Origin: Polaromonas sp. OV174
Lineage (GTDB): Bacteria; Pseudomonadota; Gammaproteobacteria; Burkholderiales; Burkholderiaceae_C
Direction of reading: 5' to 3'
Assembly: GCF_900112285.1 (NCBI RefSeq)
Contig: NZ_FOKZ01000011.1
Coordinates: forward strand, 1 to 64,000
DNA length: 64,000 nucleotides
Part shown: positions 45,944 to 55,273 of the stretch, in pieces
Position numbering within the stretch: the first letter of the stretch is position 1
How the letters are laid out: every line of letters starts with the position of its first letter
Notes under the pieces: model-generated
Told to the model about the DNA's origin: nothing
Seen by the model: the letters and a program-made list of their open reading frames with translations, nothing else
Databases searched by the model: none
Program-made: the position numbers and the translations under genes

Positions 45944-48900
45944 CCGCAGACTCCCAGGTGGCCGCACTGGGTGCAGTAGTCGCAGCCGTCCTTGCGGATG
46001 ACGGCATGGGCGCCGCATTCGCTGCATTTCTTGCCGGCCATCACGGGCGCTGCCAGCGTAGGCTCCACCGGGGCTGGCGCCAGCGGCGCTGAAGTTGGCG
46101 CCGCCTGGCTGGCGCGCCGCGTGATGATGTTCTGCACCGCGTAGGCAATCGCCGCCACTTCGGAGTCATGCCACAGCGGCACCCGCGTGCCATCGGTTTT
46201 TTCGTAAGTGCCCAAGCGCACCGGACCGCGGTCCCAGGCCACCTTGCGCATGTCGCTGAGCGCGCGCTCCAAAAAGCCGCCGCGCGCCGCCAGCGACAGC
46301 ATGCGCATGCTGGAGGTGATCCACTGCTGCGACTCGCCGCTCTGCCCCACCGGCATGAAGAACTCGATGGCGCGCTCCACCATCCCGCCACCGCTGGCGG
46401 CGGGTACCGGCAAAAAGGACACGACGATGTACAGCGTCTTGTGGCCTTCATGGGTCCAGTACTCGACCTTTTCAACCACCGCCGACAGCGCGCCCTTGGG
46501 ACGGCTCTCTATCACCGTGCGCATGGGATCCACCGGCGCGGCGGTTTCAGGCGCGCTGGCCTCGGAGCTGGCATGGGTTTGCAGCACCGCGCCCAGAATC
46601 GCATTCGGACGGTAGGTGGCCAAGCCCTTGAGGCGGGCGCGCCAGGCCTGCTGATACAAGCTCTTGAAGTCGTCGTAGGCGTAATCGGCCGGCACGTTGA
46701 CGGTCTTGGAAATCGCCGTGTCTATGAAGGGCTGCACCGCTTCCATCATGGCGATGTGGCTGCTCGCCGACATCTCCAGCGCCGAGACAAAGTAGGCCGG
46801 CAGCTGCTTCACGTCGCCGCCCAGTTCACGGTAAAGCCGCCAGGCGTGGTCTTCGACCGCGTACTCCGTCGTGCTGCCGTCGGACTCGCGTTTCCTGCGC
46901 TTGTACAGCCACGAAAACGCCGGCTCTATGCCGTTGGAGGCGTTATCGGCAAAGGCCAGGCTCACCGTGCCTGTGGGCGCAATCGACAGCAGATGGCTGT
47001 TGCGAATGCCGCCCGCGCGTATCGCCTGCTGCAGCGCGGGCGGCAGCCGGCTGGCAAAGGTGCCGGGGGCCAGATAGCCGTCGGCGTCGAACTTGGGGAA
47101 AACGCCTTTTTCTTGTGCCAGCACCACCGAAGCGGCATAGGCCGCATCACGCATGCGCAGCGCAATGCGGGCCGCCATGTCGCGACCGTCGGGCGCGTCG
47201 TAGCGCAGGCGCAGCAGGCTCAGCGCATTGCCCAGGCCGGTAAATCCCACACCGATGCGGCGCTTGGCGGCGGACTCGGCCTGCTGCTGCGGCAGTGGCC
47301 AGAAGGTCAGCTCCAGCACGTTGTCGAGCGCACGCACCTGGGTGGCGACCGAGCGTTCAAAAGCCTCGAAATCGAATGACGGTTCGCCGTCAAAACCAAA
47401 AGGATGGCGCACAAAGCGCGTCAGGATGATGGGGCCAAGGTCGCAGCAACCATAGGGTGGCAGCGGCTGCTCGCCACAGTTGTGCACGTAAAAGCCGTTG
47501 GCGTCAAAGGCATGGACATCGGCCACGGTGACATCGAACACATCCTCGCAGCCGCCCTCGGCCAGCGATTCCAGCGTGGCGGTGAAGCGCTCGCGGTTCA
47601 GGCTGCGGCTGTAGCCGCCTAGAGCCTGCACCAGCCGGGCGGCCTTGTCGGTGTCGGCAAAACCAATGCGCTCGGCGTAGCCCCGCAAATTGTCCCCGCT
47701 GATCAGCAATTCGTGCTGCGCCGCGCTCTCATAGGGCTTGAGCCCGCCGCGCCCATCGGGCAGCGGCCGCGCCTGCGCCAAGCGCCGGTTCGGGTAGATC
47801 GTCGAGGCGATTCCCAGTCGCAGCAGCATGCGCTGCACCGTTTGCAGCAAGCCCAGATCGCTTTGCGACAGGCGCACGCTCAGGCCTTCTTCGTCATCTT
47901 TTTGCGCGCCCTGAACCGAGCCATCGGCGTCAAACAAGCCGCGCAAAAGCCCTTCGCTAAAGGCCGATGAGGTTTTCTCCATCGCCGGCGTGATCGTCTT
48001 GTGCCCCGGCCGCATGCCCATGTCATGCGCCACTTTCCACACGGCGGCAGAAGCCATGCGGGCCTCGCCCCGGCCCGCAATCGGACGCTGAAAACCGCAA
48101 AAATCAGCCCGGTGCGGCAGCGTGGCGGCAGCGGCTTCGGCCGCCTGCACAATGCCGGCCGCGCCGGTTTGCGCATAGGCCACGGCGCCCTGGCCGACCA
48201 CCTTCAACTCGGGTGCCCAGACCGAAATCACCGCCTTGTCGCTCTTGAGCGTGCCATCGCCGACCAGCAGCCCCAGCAAATAGCCTTCGGCCTGCGTGCC
48301 TGCGCCGTCCCAGCCGCCCAGCGTCCGATGGTCGTGCAGCACCAACTCGTCCCCGGGCTGCAACTGCCCGGCATCAACCCACTCGGCCTCCAGGGTGTAG
48401 CGGGTCTTGCGGGCCACGCGGCGCACCCGGTGCTCGGCGGTCAAGCGCAAGGACTGCCCTTCGCGCATGGTTAAAGCCAGCACCGGCTTGTGGCCGGTTT
48501 TAAAGAAACCGTCGCTCTTCACGGCGTAGGCCTTGCCATCGACGACGGCGGTGAAACGGCGGCCCAGCAGGTCGGCAACCTGGGCCGGACCGTCCGTCGT
48601 CATGACCCAGGTATCGCCCGTGACGCAGGGATTGGTGGCGGCAATCGCCTCGCAATAACGCAGGTTGTTGTCCTGGTTGATGTTGTCCAGAAACAGGATG
48701 CCGGGCTCGGCAAAATCGTAGGTCGAGCGCATCACGCTGTCCCACAGCTCGCGCGCCGCCACGGTCTGGTAGACCCACAGACCGTCGCCACGCTGAAACG
48801 CTCCTTGCGCGATCAGCGCCGCGCCGGGCCTGGCCTGGTGCACCAGTTCCCAGGGCTGGTCATCGTTCAGCGCCTGCATGAAGGCATCCGACACGCCGAC

Positions 48901-49518
48901 AGACACATTGAAGTTGTTCCAGCGGCCGGGCGTGCGCTTGGCGGTGATGAACTCAAGCACGTCGGGATGGTCCATGCGCAGCACGCCCATCTGGGCGCCG
49001 CGCCGGGCGCCGGCGCTTTCGACGGTCGAGCAGGACTGATCGAACACGTTGATGTAGCTGCAGGGGCCGGACGCCATGGAGGCGGTGGCCTTGACTTCGG
49101 CGCCGCGCGGGCGAATGCGGGAAAAATCGTAGCCTACGCCGCCACCGCGCCGCATGGTTTCGGCCGCTTCGCGCAGGGCTTCGTAAATGCCGGGATAGCC
49201 GCCATCGTCCATCCCCTGAATACAGTCGCCTACCGGCTGCACAAAACAGTTGATCAGCGTGGCCTGTATGGCCGTGCCCGCCGCGCTCATGATGCGGCCC
49301 GCGCCAATGGCGCCGGCATGCAGATTTTCCAGGAACAGCGCCTCGTGTTTCGCGCGCCCGGCTTCGGGCTCGACCGAGGCCAGGGCCCGCGCGACACGCC
49401 GGTAAATATCCTCCACGCCGCTTTCGCCGGGTTTGAGGTATTTTTCCTTCAGCACATCCAGGCTGATGGGCTGGGTAGCGGTCAGGTCTTGCGGTCGTCC
49501 GAAGTGTTCGCGCTGCAT
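45940..49518 (-). CDS. nrdJ: Adenosylcobalamin-dependent (class II) ribonucleotide reductase with intein
   Basis: This 1192-codon gene encodes class II ribonucleotide reductase, which makes dNTPs with or without oxygen using vitamin B12. Extein features include GGGVGYDFSRIRPRGA, FDQSCSTVESAG, ATNP/CGEQPLPPYGCCDLG and a C-terminal Cys-rich KCSECGAH...CDYCTQCG. A 383-residue intein splits the NP-CGEQ active-site loop after residue 297; the mature enzyme would be 809 residues. The ATG at 49518 has AGGAGG six bases upstream. It follows the nitronate-monooxygenase-like gene by 11 bases and overlaps nnrS. Confidence 0.95.
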   Translation of the reverse strand: MQREHFGRPQDLTATQPISLDVLKEKYLKPGESGVEDIYRRVARALASVEPEAGRAKHEALFLENLHAGAIGAGRIMSAAGTAIQATLINCFVQPVGDCIQGMDDGGYPGIYEALREAAETMRRGGGVGYDFSRIRPRGAEVKATASMASGPCSYINVFDQSCSTVESAGARRGAQMGVLRMDHPDVLEFITAKRTPGRWNNFNVSVGVSDAFMQALNDDQPWELVHQARPGAALIAQGAFQRGDGLWVYQTVAARELWDSVMRSTYDFAEPGILFLDNINQDNNLRYCEAIAATNPCVTGDTWVMTTDGPAQVADLLGRRFTAVVDGKAYAVKSDGFFKTGHKPVLALTMREGQSLRLTAEHRVRRVARKTRYTLEAEWVDAGQLQPGDELVLHDHRTLGGWDGAGTQAEGYLLGLLVGDGTLKSDKAVISVWAPELKVVGQGAVAYAQTGAAGIVQAAEAAAATLPHRADFCGFQRPIAGRGEARMASAAVWKVAHDMGMRPGHKTITPAMEKTSSAFSEGLLRGLFDADGSVQGAQKDDEEGLSVRLSQSDLGLLQTVQRMLLRLGIASTIYPNRRLAQARPLPDGRGGLKPYESAAQHELLISGDNLRGYAERIGFADTDKAARLVQALGGYSRSLNRERFTATLESLAEGGCEDVFDVTVADVHAFDANGFYVHNCGEQPLPPYGCCDLGPIILTRFVRHPFGFDGEPSFDFEAFERSVATQVRALDNVLELTFWPLPQQQAESAAKRRIGVGFTGLGNALSLLRLRYDAPDGRDMAARIALRMRDAAYAASVVLAQEKGVFPKFDADGYLAPGTFASRLPPALQQAIRAGGIRNSHLLSIAPTGTVSLAFADNASNGIEPAFSWLYKRRKRESDGSTTEYAVEDHAWRLYRELGGDVKQLPAYFVSALEMSASSHIAMMEAVQPFIDTAISKTVNVPADYAYDDFKSLYQQAWRARLKGLATYRPNAILGAVLQTHASSEASAPETAAPVDPMRTVIESRPKGALSAVVEKVEYWTHEGHKTLYIVVSFLPVPAASGGGMVERAIEFFMPVGQSGESQQWITSSMRMLSLAARGGFLERALSDMRKVAWDRGPVRLGTYEKTDGTRVPLWHDSEVAAIAYAVQNIITRRASQAAPTSAPLAPAPVEPTLAAPVMAGKKCSECGAHAVIRKDGCDYCTQCGHLGVCG
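47479..48627 (-). mobile_element. Intein with LAGLIDADG homing endonuclease in NrdJ
   Basis: This is 383 residues in frame, from Cys1 (CVTGDTWVMTTDG) to His382-Asn383 (ANGFYVHN), followed by Cys+1 of the extein. Splicing blocks are present: block A CVTGDT, block B TAEH (63-66), block F VFDVTVADVHAFDANGF and block G VHN/C. Two LAGLIDADG helices are visible, GYLLGLLVGDG (115-125) and GLLRGLFDADG (226-236), each with the catalytic Asp. Both protein splicing and homing therefore look intact. It sits in the highly conserved NP/CGEQPLPPYG loop, typical for inteins in ribonucleotide reductases. Confidence 0.95.
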
Positions 49519-49529
49519 ATCGGTCCTCC

Positions 49530-50783
49530 TCAGGAAAGCTGCGCCGGACGAATACCGCCCAGCAGCCATTGCATCAATTCTTGCACCGAACGGATCTGAT
49601 CGCCAAACGGCAGCCGGCCTGCGCCCCGGAAGAACAGGCCTTTTTGCGTGTTGCCGTCAAACGCATGGCCTAGCTGCTGGTCTATGCAGAACTGGCCCAT
49701 GCTGGCCACGCCGTCACGCAGGCCGCAGTGCGCCAGGCAGTCGAAGGACATATTGCACTTGGCCTTGACGTGGGCCGCCGCCTTGAGCCTGGGCTCAAGC
49801 CTGATGTATTTGTCCAGCCAGGGGGTGCGCACCGCGCGCGCCGGCAGCCCGGCCACGCTGATGAACTCGACCATGTCCTCGGGTTTGGCCTCGGCCAGCA
49901 CTTTTTTGAAGGCCGGGTCGGCATCGCACTCCCGGGTCACGGCAAAGGCCGTTCCCAGTTGCACCGCCGACGCCCCCAGCGCCTGCAGGCGCTGGATGTC
50001 ATCTCGGCAGCTGATGCCGCCGGCGACGATCAGCGGAATCTCGCGCTCAATGCCGGCGCTCTTGAAAAATTCGAGTACCTGCGGAATGACGACGTCGAAA
50101 TCGAAGCGCTTGTCCTGCAGGTCGGCGACTTTCGCCGCCCCCAGATGACCGCCCGCCAAGCGTGGATGTTCGATGACGATGGCGTCGGGCAAGCGGCCTT
50201 TTTTCTCCCACTTGCGCACCACCAGCTGCACGCCGCGCGCATCGGAAAGAATGGGAATCAGGGCGGTACCGGGATGCTCACGCGCCAGCTCCGGCAGGTC
50301 CAGCGGCAGGCCGGCGCCCACCACCAGCGCATCGGCGCCGCTGACCAGCGCCTGGTGCACATAGGCCTCGTAGGCGCTGAGCGCCTTCATCACGTTGACG
50401 GCAATCAGGCCGCGCCCCTGGGCCAACTCGCGCGCGCGGCGAATCTCCCGGTCCAGCGCCTGCAGATTGGCCGCGTCTATCAACTGGCCCGCATCGGCCT
50501 CCTTGTTCAGGTGGGCGGTTTGCGCCATCAGGTCAGGGTGCAAGCGCCGCAAATCGACCGAGGAGATGGTGCCCACACCGCCCAGCCCGGCCACGGCGCC
50601 CGCCAGGCCGCCGGCCGAAACGCCCACGCCCATGCCGCCCTGAACCACGGGAATCAGCGCCTTGCCGGCCAGCCGCCAGGGTTTGAGGCCAGAGTCGCTG
50701 GAGAGGGTTTGCAGGCTGAGGGCGACGAGCGCCGCCTCAAGACAGGCCGTCGCGGCCGGGTCAATCGGAAATGATTTGTCCAT
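49530..50783 (-). CDS. Nitronate monooxygenase / NPD-family flavin protein
   Basis: This TIM-barrel FMN protein of 417 residues has VVQGGMGVGVSAGGLAGAVA near the N-terminus, DAIVIEHPRLAGGHLG in the middle and AGGISCRDDIQRLQALGASA binding the FMN phosphate. It also has a Cys-rich C-terminal part (KCNMSFDCLAHCGLRDG), unusual for simple nitronate monooxygenases and perhaps metal-binding. I chose the ATG at 50783 with GGA upstream; it overlaps the carbonic anhydrase gene by 23 bases. In nitrate-respiration operons it may handle nitronates or nitrosative by-products, which is inference. Confidence 0.82.
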   Translation of the reverse strand: MDKSFPIDPAATACLEAALVALSLQTLSSDSGLKPWRLAGKALIPVVQGGMGVGVSAGGLAGAVAGLGGVGTISSVDLRRLHPDLMAQTAHLNKEADAGQLIDAANLQALDREIRRARELAQGRGLIAVNVMKALSAYEAYVHQALVSGADALVVGAGLPLDLPELAREHPGTALIPILSDARGVQLVVRKWEKKGRLPDAIVIEHPRLAGGHLGAAKVADLQDKRFDFDVVIPQVLEFFKSAGIEREIPLIVAGGISCRDDIQRLQALGASAVQLGTAFAVTRECDADPAFKKVLAEAKPEDMVEFISVAGLPARAVRTPWLDKYIRLEPRLKAAAHVKAKCNMSFDCLAHCGLRDGVASMGQFCIDQQLGHAFDGNTQKGLFFRGAGRLPFGDQIRSVQELMQWLLGGIRPAQLS

Positions 50784-51453
50784 CGTGTTCCACATAGGGT
50801 TGGTAGGGGCCGGTGCCACAGTGGGATGCTATCGAAGCCGGAACGAAGCCACCTTGCTGTGCATCAAAGATATGGACTTCTCCCTCTTCAATCACATAGT
50901 GCCAGCCGTGCAGAGTGAGTCGCCCGCCTTCTACCGCGCGCCTGACCATGGGGTGATCCATCAGGCGCTCAAGCTGCAGCACCACGGAACGCTGCTCGGT
51001 GCGGCGCATGGCTTCGGGGCCGGCCTGCACCGGCAACAAAGCCTCATCGACCAGCGTGAGCCAGGCCTGCAGCGCGACAGCTTGCGCGGGCACGCCGTCA
51101 TAGGCCGCGCGAATGGCGCCGCATTGGCTGTGTCCGCAAACGACGATGCGCTCCACCTGCAGGGTCAAGACGGCGAACTCAATCGCTGCCGTGGTGCCGT
51201 GCAGGCCGTGCGAGCCGTCATGGGGCGGGATGAAGGCGCCCACGTTGCGGACAATGAAGAGCTCGCCCGGCCCCATCCCGGTGAGCAGATAGGGCACCAG
51301 CCGCGAATCCGAACAGCCAATGAACAGCGTCTTGGGATGCTGTCCTTGCGACACCAGGTCCTGAAAGCGCTGCTGGTGCAAGGGGAAGTAGTCAGACTTG
51401 AAGCGCCGCAGCCGCAACAGCAGCTCGTCTGTGGCTGTGGCGTCTTCGCTCAT
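50761..51453 (-). CDS. can: Beta-class carbonic anhydrase
   Basis: This 230-residue enzyme interconverts CO2 and bicarbonate. The zinc ligands and catalytic dyad are visible: C47, D49 and R51 in IGCSDSRL, and H108 and C111 in VVCGHSQCGA. Its ATG overlaps the preceding isomerase stop by four bases. Placement in a nar operon may relate to CO2 or bicarbonate supply or pH balance during nitrate respiration, which is inference. Confidence 0.93.
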   Translation of the reverse strand: MSEDATATDELLLRLRRFKSDYFPLHQQRFQDLVSQGQHPKTLFIGCSDSRLVPYLLTGMGPGELFIVRNVGAFIPPHDGSHGLHGTTAAIEFAVLTLQVERIVVCGHSQCGAIRAAYDGVPAQAVALQAWLTLVDEALLPVQAGPEAMRRTEQRSVVLQLERLMDHPMVRRAVEGGRLTLHGWHYVIEEGEVHIFDAQQGGFVPASIASHCGTGPYQPYVEHDGQIISD

Positions 51454-52298
51454 TGAACCAGAGGCGAATCCGCCCCTTCGAGCTCAATGCCTTCGACCAG
51501 GGCCTCTCCCACCAGCAAACTCATGTACTGATGCAAGGCCCTGGCCCGCGACTGCATGGTCAACAAGGCCGCTATGCGCTCGCGCACTTCCGCGTAGGCG
51601 GGCTGCTTGCCCGCGCGGCGACTCAGTACCTCGATGATGTGAAAGCCGAAGCGCGTATGCATCAGCCGCGGGTGCACGCCCATGCCCCACTGCGAGTGCT
51701 TCTGGTGGAAAAGCTCGCTGGCCAGCTCGGGCGCACAGTCGTCTGGCCCAATCCAGCCCAGATCGCCGCCCTGGGCGCTGCTGGGGCAGTTCGACAGTTC
51801 GCCCGCCAGTTGGGCAAAGCGATCGGGCGGCACGTCCTTGCGCGAGAGTTCCAGCAGCGCCTTCTCGGCATGAACCGTCAGGGCATGAACGTTGACGCCG
51901 GGCGTGACGGCAAACAGGATGTGGCGCACATGCAGCGCCTGACCGACCACGAACTGTTGCTTGTGGGCCTCGTAATAGCGCTGGCCTTCGTCTTCGCCAG
52001 GCTGGAGCGTTGGCACCTCATCGTCCACCATGGCCTCGATGACCTTGCGCTCGGCTTCGCCCAGCGCGGGAGCCGTCAGCCCGGTGTGGCGCGGCAGCAG
52101 CCCCTTCATCACCGCATGCTGGCGCAGCAGTTCGGAATAGGCCAGTTCGCGCAGCGCCTCCGTCTCCGGACGCTGGCCGGGCGCATGCAGGGCAATGCCG
52201 TTGATGCAGGCGGTTGGCGCAGCCATCTGAGCGGAGGTGCTGGCGCACTGGCAGGCGCTGCTGCCGCAGCCCGTGACCGTGGAAGTTTGGGCATTCAT
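51450..52298 (-). CDS. Parvulin-type peptidyl-prolyl isomerase of the nar operon
   Basis: This 282-residue protein has a Cys-rich N-terminus (CGSSACQC), a helical chaperone-like segment and a parvulin domain (about 120-235) with LHVRHILFAV, FAQLAGELSNCPSSAQGGDL and HTRFGFHIIEV. No signal peptide is visible, so it probably acts in the cytoplasm. PpiC/NifM-like genes follow narI in many beta-proteobacterial nar operons and are thought to aid nitrate reductase maturation. It is coupled to the carbonic anhydrase gene. Confidence 0.85.
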   Translation of the reverse strand: MNAQTSTVTGCGSSACQCASTSAQMAAPTACINGIALHAPGQRPETEALRELAYSELLRQHAVMKGLLPRHTGLTAPALGEAERKVIEAMVDDEVPTLQPGEDEGQRYYEAHKQQFVVGQALHVRHILFAVTPGVNVHALTVHAEKALLELSRKDVPPDRFAQLAGELSNCPSSAQGGDLGWIGPDDCAPELASELFHQKHSQWGMGVHPRLMHTRFGFHIIEVLSRRAGKQPAYAEVRERIAALLTMQSRARALHQYMSLLVGEALVEGIELEGADSPLVQ

Positions 52299-52328
52299 GA
52301 ATGATTTCCTTGCTGCTTGAACAGCGTG

Positions 52329-53045
52329 TTAGCGATGGCTGGACGATTTGGCGGAAACGCCGAGACGGCGGCTGCGCACGACCTGGTAGGGACGAAACAG
52401 ATAGCCCACCGAGGCAAAACCGCTCCACACATGGACCAGGCGGCTGAAGGGGAAGAGCAGAAAAATCGTCATGCCGAACACGATGTGAACCAGATAGGGC
52501 CAGGGCAGACCGGCCAGCACCTCGGCATCGACCGTTCGCAAGGTGAGAATGCGCTGCGCCCAATCGGCCAGGATCAGCATCACGCTGCCGTCGGAATGCG
52601 CCCACGAATACGGCAGCGTAATCAGGCCCACGACCAATTGCACCCACAGGATCAGCAAAATGGCGAGATCGGTCTTGTGGCTGGTGTAGCGGATGCGCTC
52701 GTCAAACATGCGGCGGTAGATCAGCATAGTCAAACCGATGAAGCACAGTATGCCGAAGGCCCCGCCCGAGTAGATGGCGATCTTCTGTTTGACCGATGCT
52801 TCCAGGAAGTGGGCATAAAAGGCGTGCGGTGCCAGCAAGCCGACCAGATGGCCAAAGAACAGGAACAGGATGCCGACGTGGAACAGGTTGCTGCCCCAGC
52901 GCAGCAGGCCGCTGCGCAGCAGTTGCGAGGAATCACTCTTCCAGGTGTACTGGTCGCGGTCGAAGCGAATCAGGCTGCCGAGCAGAAAAACCGTCAGGCA
53001 GATGTAGGGATAAACACCAAAAAGAAAACCATTCAGCGTGGTCAT
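52329..53045 (-). CDS. narI: Respiratory nitrate reductase gamma subunit (cytochrome b)
   Basis: This 238-residue membrane subunit has five hydrophobic helices and binds two hemes b that pass electrons from quinol to NarH. Typical segments are FLFGVYPYICLTVFLLGSLI, the heme-helix SNLFHVGILFLFFGHLVGL and the C-terminal HIVFGMTIFLLFPFSRLVH. Length agrees with E. coli NarI. It overlaps narJ by four bases. Confidence 0.95.
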   Translation of the reverse strand: MTTLNGFLFGVYPYICLTVFLLGSLIRFDRDQYTWKSDSSQLLRSGLLRWGSNLFHVGILFLFFGHLVGLLAPHAFYAHFLEASVKQKIAIYSGGAFGILCFIGLTMLIYRRMFDERIRYTSHKTDLAILLILWVQLVVGLITLPYSWAHSDGSVMLILADWAQRILTLRTVDAEVLAGLPWPYLVHIVFGMTIFLLFPFSRLVHVWSGFASVGYLFRPYQVVRSRRLGVSAKSSSHR

Positions 53046-53737
53046 GCTTGCGCTCCTTGGGCGGGACGTGCTTTACGTACGATGTGAATCGGTTGCGGCT
53101 GGTCTGGCTTGGCCTGGCCTTTGGAAGAGCAGCCGTCAAAAACGACAGGCTCCTGCCAGACGGCGTCAAGCGGCTCTTCGGCGGCGATTTCAACCGCCTG
53201 CGCTTTCTCTCCGGCCAGCCCCAGCAAGGCACCCAGCACGCAGGCGTAGGCGCTTGAGCGCTGCTGCAAGGCGGCGAAGATGGCGTTGAAGATATGCGCC
53301 ATCTCGGCCAGAAACTCGCGCGCCTCGCGCGGCGGCTGGGTCGAGGTGAATTCGAGCAGCACCGGCAAAAAGTCGGGCATCTCGCCTTCGGCCAGGTACA
53401 GACCGGCCTTTTCATAAGTCTGCGCCAGATCGATCATGGCCGGCCCCCGGTCACGCGAGTCGCCATGCACATGTTCGAACAGGTGCAGCGAGGTGGAGCG
53501 GCCCCGGTCGAAGAGTTCGACATAGTCCGCTTCCGCCTCCAGCGGCACGGCGCGTTCCAGCGAATCGATCAGTGCGTCCAGCTCGGCCAGCCGCTGCGGT
53601 GCCAAGGCATGCTCTTCGTGCAGCGCGCCGCGCAGTGCGGCCAGGTTGGCGCGCAGTTGGGCATCGGGATAGCCCAGCAAGCGCGCCAACACGCGCAGGC
53701 TTTTCGAGGCCACAGGGGGATTGTTAAAAAGTGCCAT
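53042..53737 (-). CDS. narJ: Nitrate reductase molybdenum cofactor assembly chaperone
   Basis: This 231-residue helical TorD/NarJ-type chaperone helps load the molybdenum cofactor into NarG. Conserved parts are RVLARLLGYPDAQLRANL, the family motif YVELFDRGRSTSLHLFEHVH and EMPDFLPVLLEF. It lies three bases after narH and overlaps narI, in the standard order. Confidence 0.94.
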   Translation of the reverse strand: MALFNNPPVASKSLRVLARLLGYPDAQLRANLAALRGALHEEHALAPQRLAELDALIDSLERAVPLEAEADYVELFDRGRSTSLHLFEHVHGDSRDRGPAMIDLAQTYEKAGLYLAEGEMPDFLPVLLEFTSTQPPREAREFLAEMAHIFNAIFAALQQRSSAYACVLGALLGLAGEKAQAVEIAAEEPLDAVWQEPVVFDGCSSKGQAKPDQPQPIHIVRKARPAQGAQA

Positions 53738-53740
53738 GTC

Positions 53741-55273
53741 TCAGACCTCCACCTTGATGGGAATAGTGCGTTTCTTGCTGCCGCCGAACAGGCTGACCTC
53801 GCTGGCGCCGTCGGAGCAGCCGTTGCCGAAAGTGAAACCACAACCGCCGCGCATGTCGAAGGTGTTCTCGGCGTATTCGCGGTGGCTGGTCGGAATCACG
53901 AAGCGATCTTCGTAGTTGGCGATTGCCATGACGTGGTACATCTCCTCGACCTCGGCCACGGTCAGGCCGGCTTGCGCCAGCACCGCCAGGTTCTGTTCGT
54001 TGTCCACATGCTTGCTGCGCTGGTAGGAGCGCATGGCCAGCATGCGCTGCAGCGAACGAATCACCGGCGCGGTGTCGCCCGCCGTCAGCAGATTGGCCAG
54101 GTACTGAACCGGAATCCGCATCTGGGCAATGTCGGGCAGCTCGCCGTTGATGCCGATATGACCGGCATTGGCCGCCGAGGTGATGGGCGACAGCGGCGGC
54201 ACATACCAGACCATGGGCAGGGTTCGGTATTCGGGATGCAGTGGCAGCGCCACTTTCCACTCGACCGCCATCTTGTAAACGGGGCTCTTGCGGGCGCCTT
54301 CGAGCCAGGCCTCGGGAATGCCGTCCTTGCGCGCCTGGGCAATCACGGCCGGATCGTTCGGGTTCAGGAAGATGTCGAGCTGGGCCTGGTACAGGTCCTT
54401 GTCGTCGGGCACGCTGGCGGCTTCCTGGATGCGGTCGGCGTCATACAGCACCACGCCCAGGTAGCGGATGCGGCCCACGCAGGTCTCGCTGCACACCGTG
54501 GGCTGGCCGGCCTCTATGCGCGGGTAGCAGAAGGTGCATTTCTCGGCCTTGCCGCTCTTCCAGTTGTAGTAAATTTTCTTGTAGGGGCAGCCCGAGACGC
54601 ACATGCGCCAGCCGCGGCACTTGTCCTGGTCAATCAGCACGATGCCGTCTTCCTCGCGCTTGTAGATCGAGCCCGATGGGCAGGACGCCACGCAGGTCGG
54701 GTTCAGGCAGTGCTCGCACAGGCGCGGCAAGTACATCATGAAGGTGTTTTCAAACTGGCCGACCATGTCCTTTTGCACCTGATCGAAACTGTCCAGGTTG
54801 GCGTCCTTGCTGCGCTTGGAAAACTCGCCGCCCAGAATTTCTTCCCAGTTCGGGCCCCACTCGACCTTTTCCATGCGCTTGCCGGTGATCAGGCTGCGCG
54901 GGCGTGCAGTGGGCGTGGCCTTCATCTCGGGCGCCGATTGCAGGTGGTCGTAGTCGAAGGTGAAGGGCTCGTAGTAATCGTCGATCTGCGGCATGTTCGG
55001 ATTGGCGAACAGGCGCATCAAGAGCTTCCACTTGCCGCCCTGGCGCGGCTCTATGGAGCCGTCTGCCTTGCGTACCCAGCCGCCGTTCCATTTGTCCTGG
55101 TTTTCCCACTCCTTGGGGTAGCCGATGCCGGGCTTGGTTTCGACGTTGTTGAACCAGGCGTACTCCATGCCGGGTCGGCTGGTCCAGACATTCTTGCAGG
55201 TGACCGAACAGGTGTGGCAGCCAATGCACTTGTCCAGGTTCAGCACCATGCCGATTTGCGCGCGTATCTTCAT
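53741..55273 (-). CDS. narH: Respiratory nitrate reductase beta subunit
   Basis: This 510-residue iron-sulfur subunit carries four clusters. The first is visible as CIGCHTCSVTC (C16, C19, C22, C26), then CEHCLNPTCVASCPSG, then CRGWRMCVSGCPYKK with Trp replacing one Cys (the 3Fe-4S cluster), and finally CTFCYPRIEAG with partners downstream. It passes electrons from NarI to NarG. It overlaps narG by four bases. Confidence 0.96.
   Translation of the reverse strand: MKIRAQIGMVLNLDKCIGCHTCSVTCKNVWTSRPGMEYAWFNNVETKPGIGYPKEWENQDKWNGGWVRKADGSIEPRQGGKWKLLMRLFANPNMPQIDDYYEPFTFDYDHLQSAPEMKATPTARPRSLITGKRMEKVEWGPNWEEILGGEFSKRSKDANLDSFDQVQKDMVGQFENTFMMYLPRLCEHCLNPTCVASCPSGSIYKREEDGIVLIDQDKCRGWRMCVSGCPYKKIYYNWKSGKAEKCTFCYPRIEAGQPTVCSETCVGRIRYLGVVLYDADRIQEAASVPDDKDLYQAQLDIFLNPNDPAVIAQARKDGIPEAWLEGARKSPVYKMAVEWKVALPLHPEYRTLPMVWYVPPLSPITSAANAGHIGINGELPDIAQMRIPVQYLANLLTAGDTAPVIRSLQRMLAMRSYQRSKHVDNEQNLAVLAQAGLTVAEVEEMYHVMAIANYEDRFVIPTSHREYAENTFDMRGGCGFTFGNGCSDGASEVSLFGGSKKRTIPIKVEV

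Noticed and set aside
45940..49518. Possible insertion or fusion error inside nrdJ because of its excess length
   Set aside because: The extra 383 residues have intein splicing blocks and clean junctions in frame, so the length is explained by an intein.
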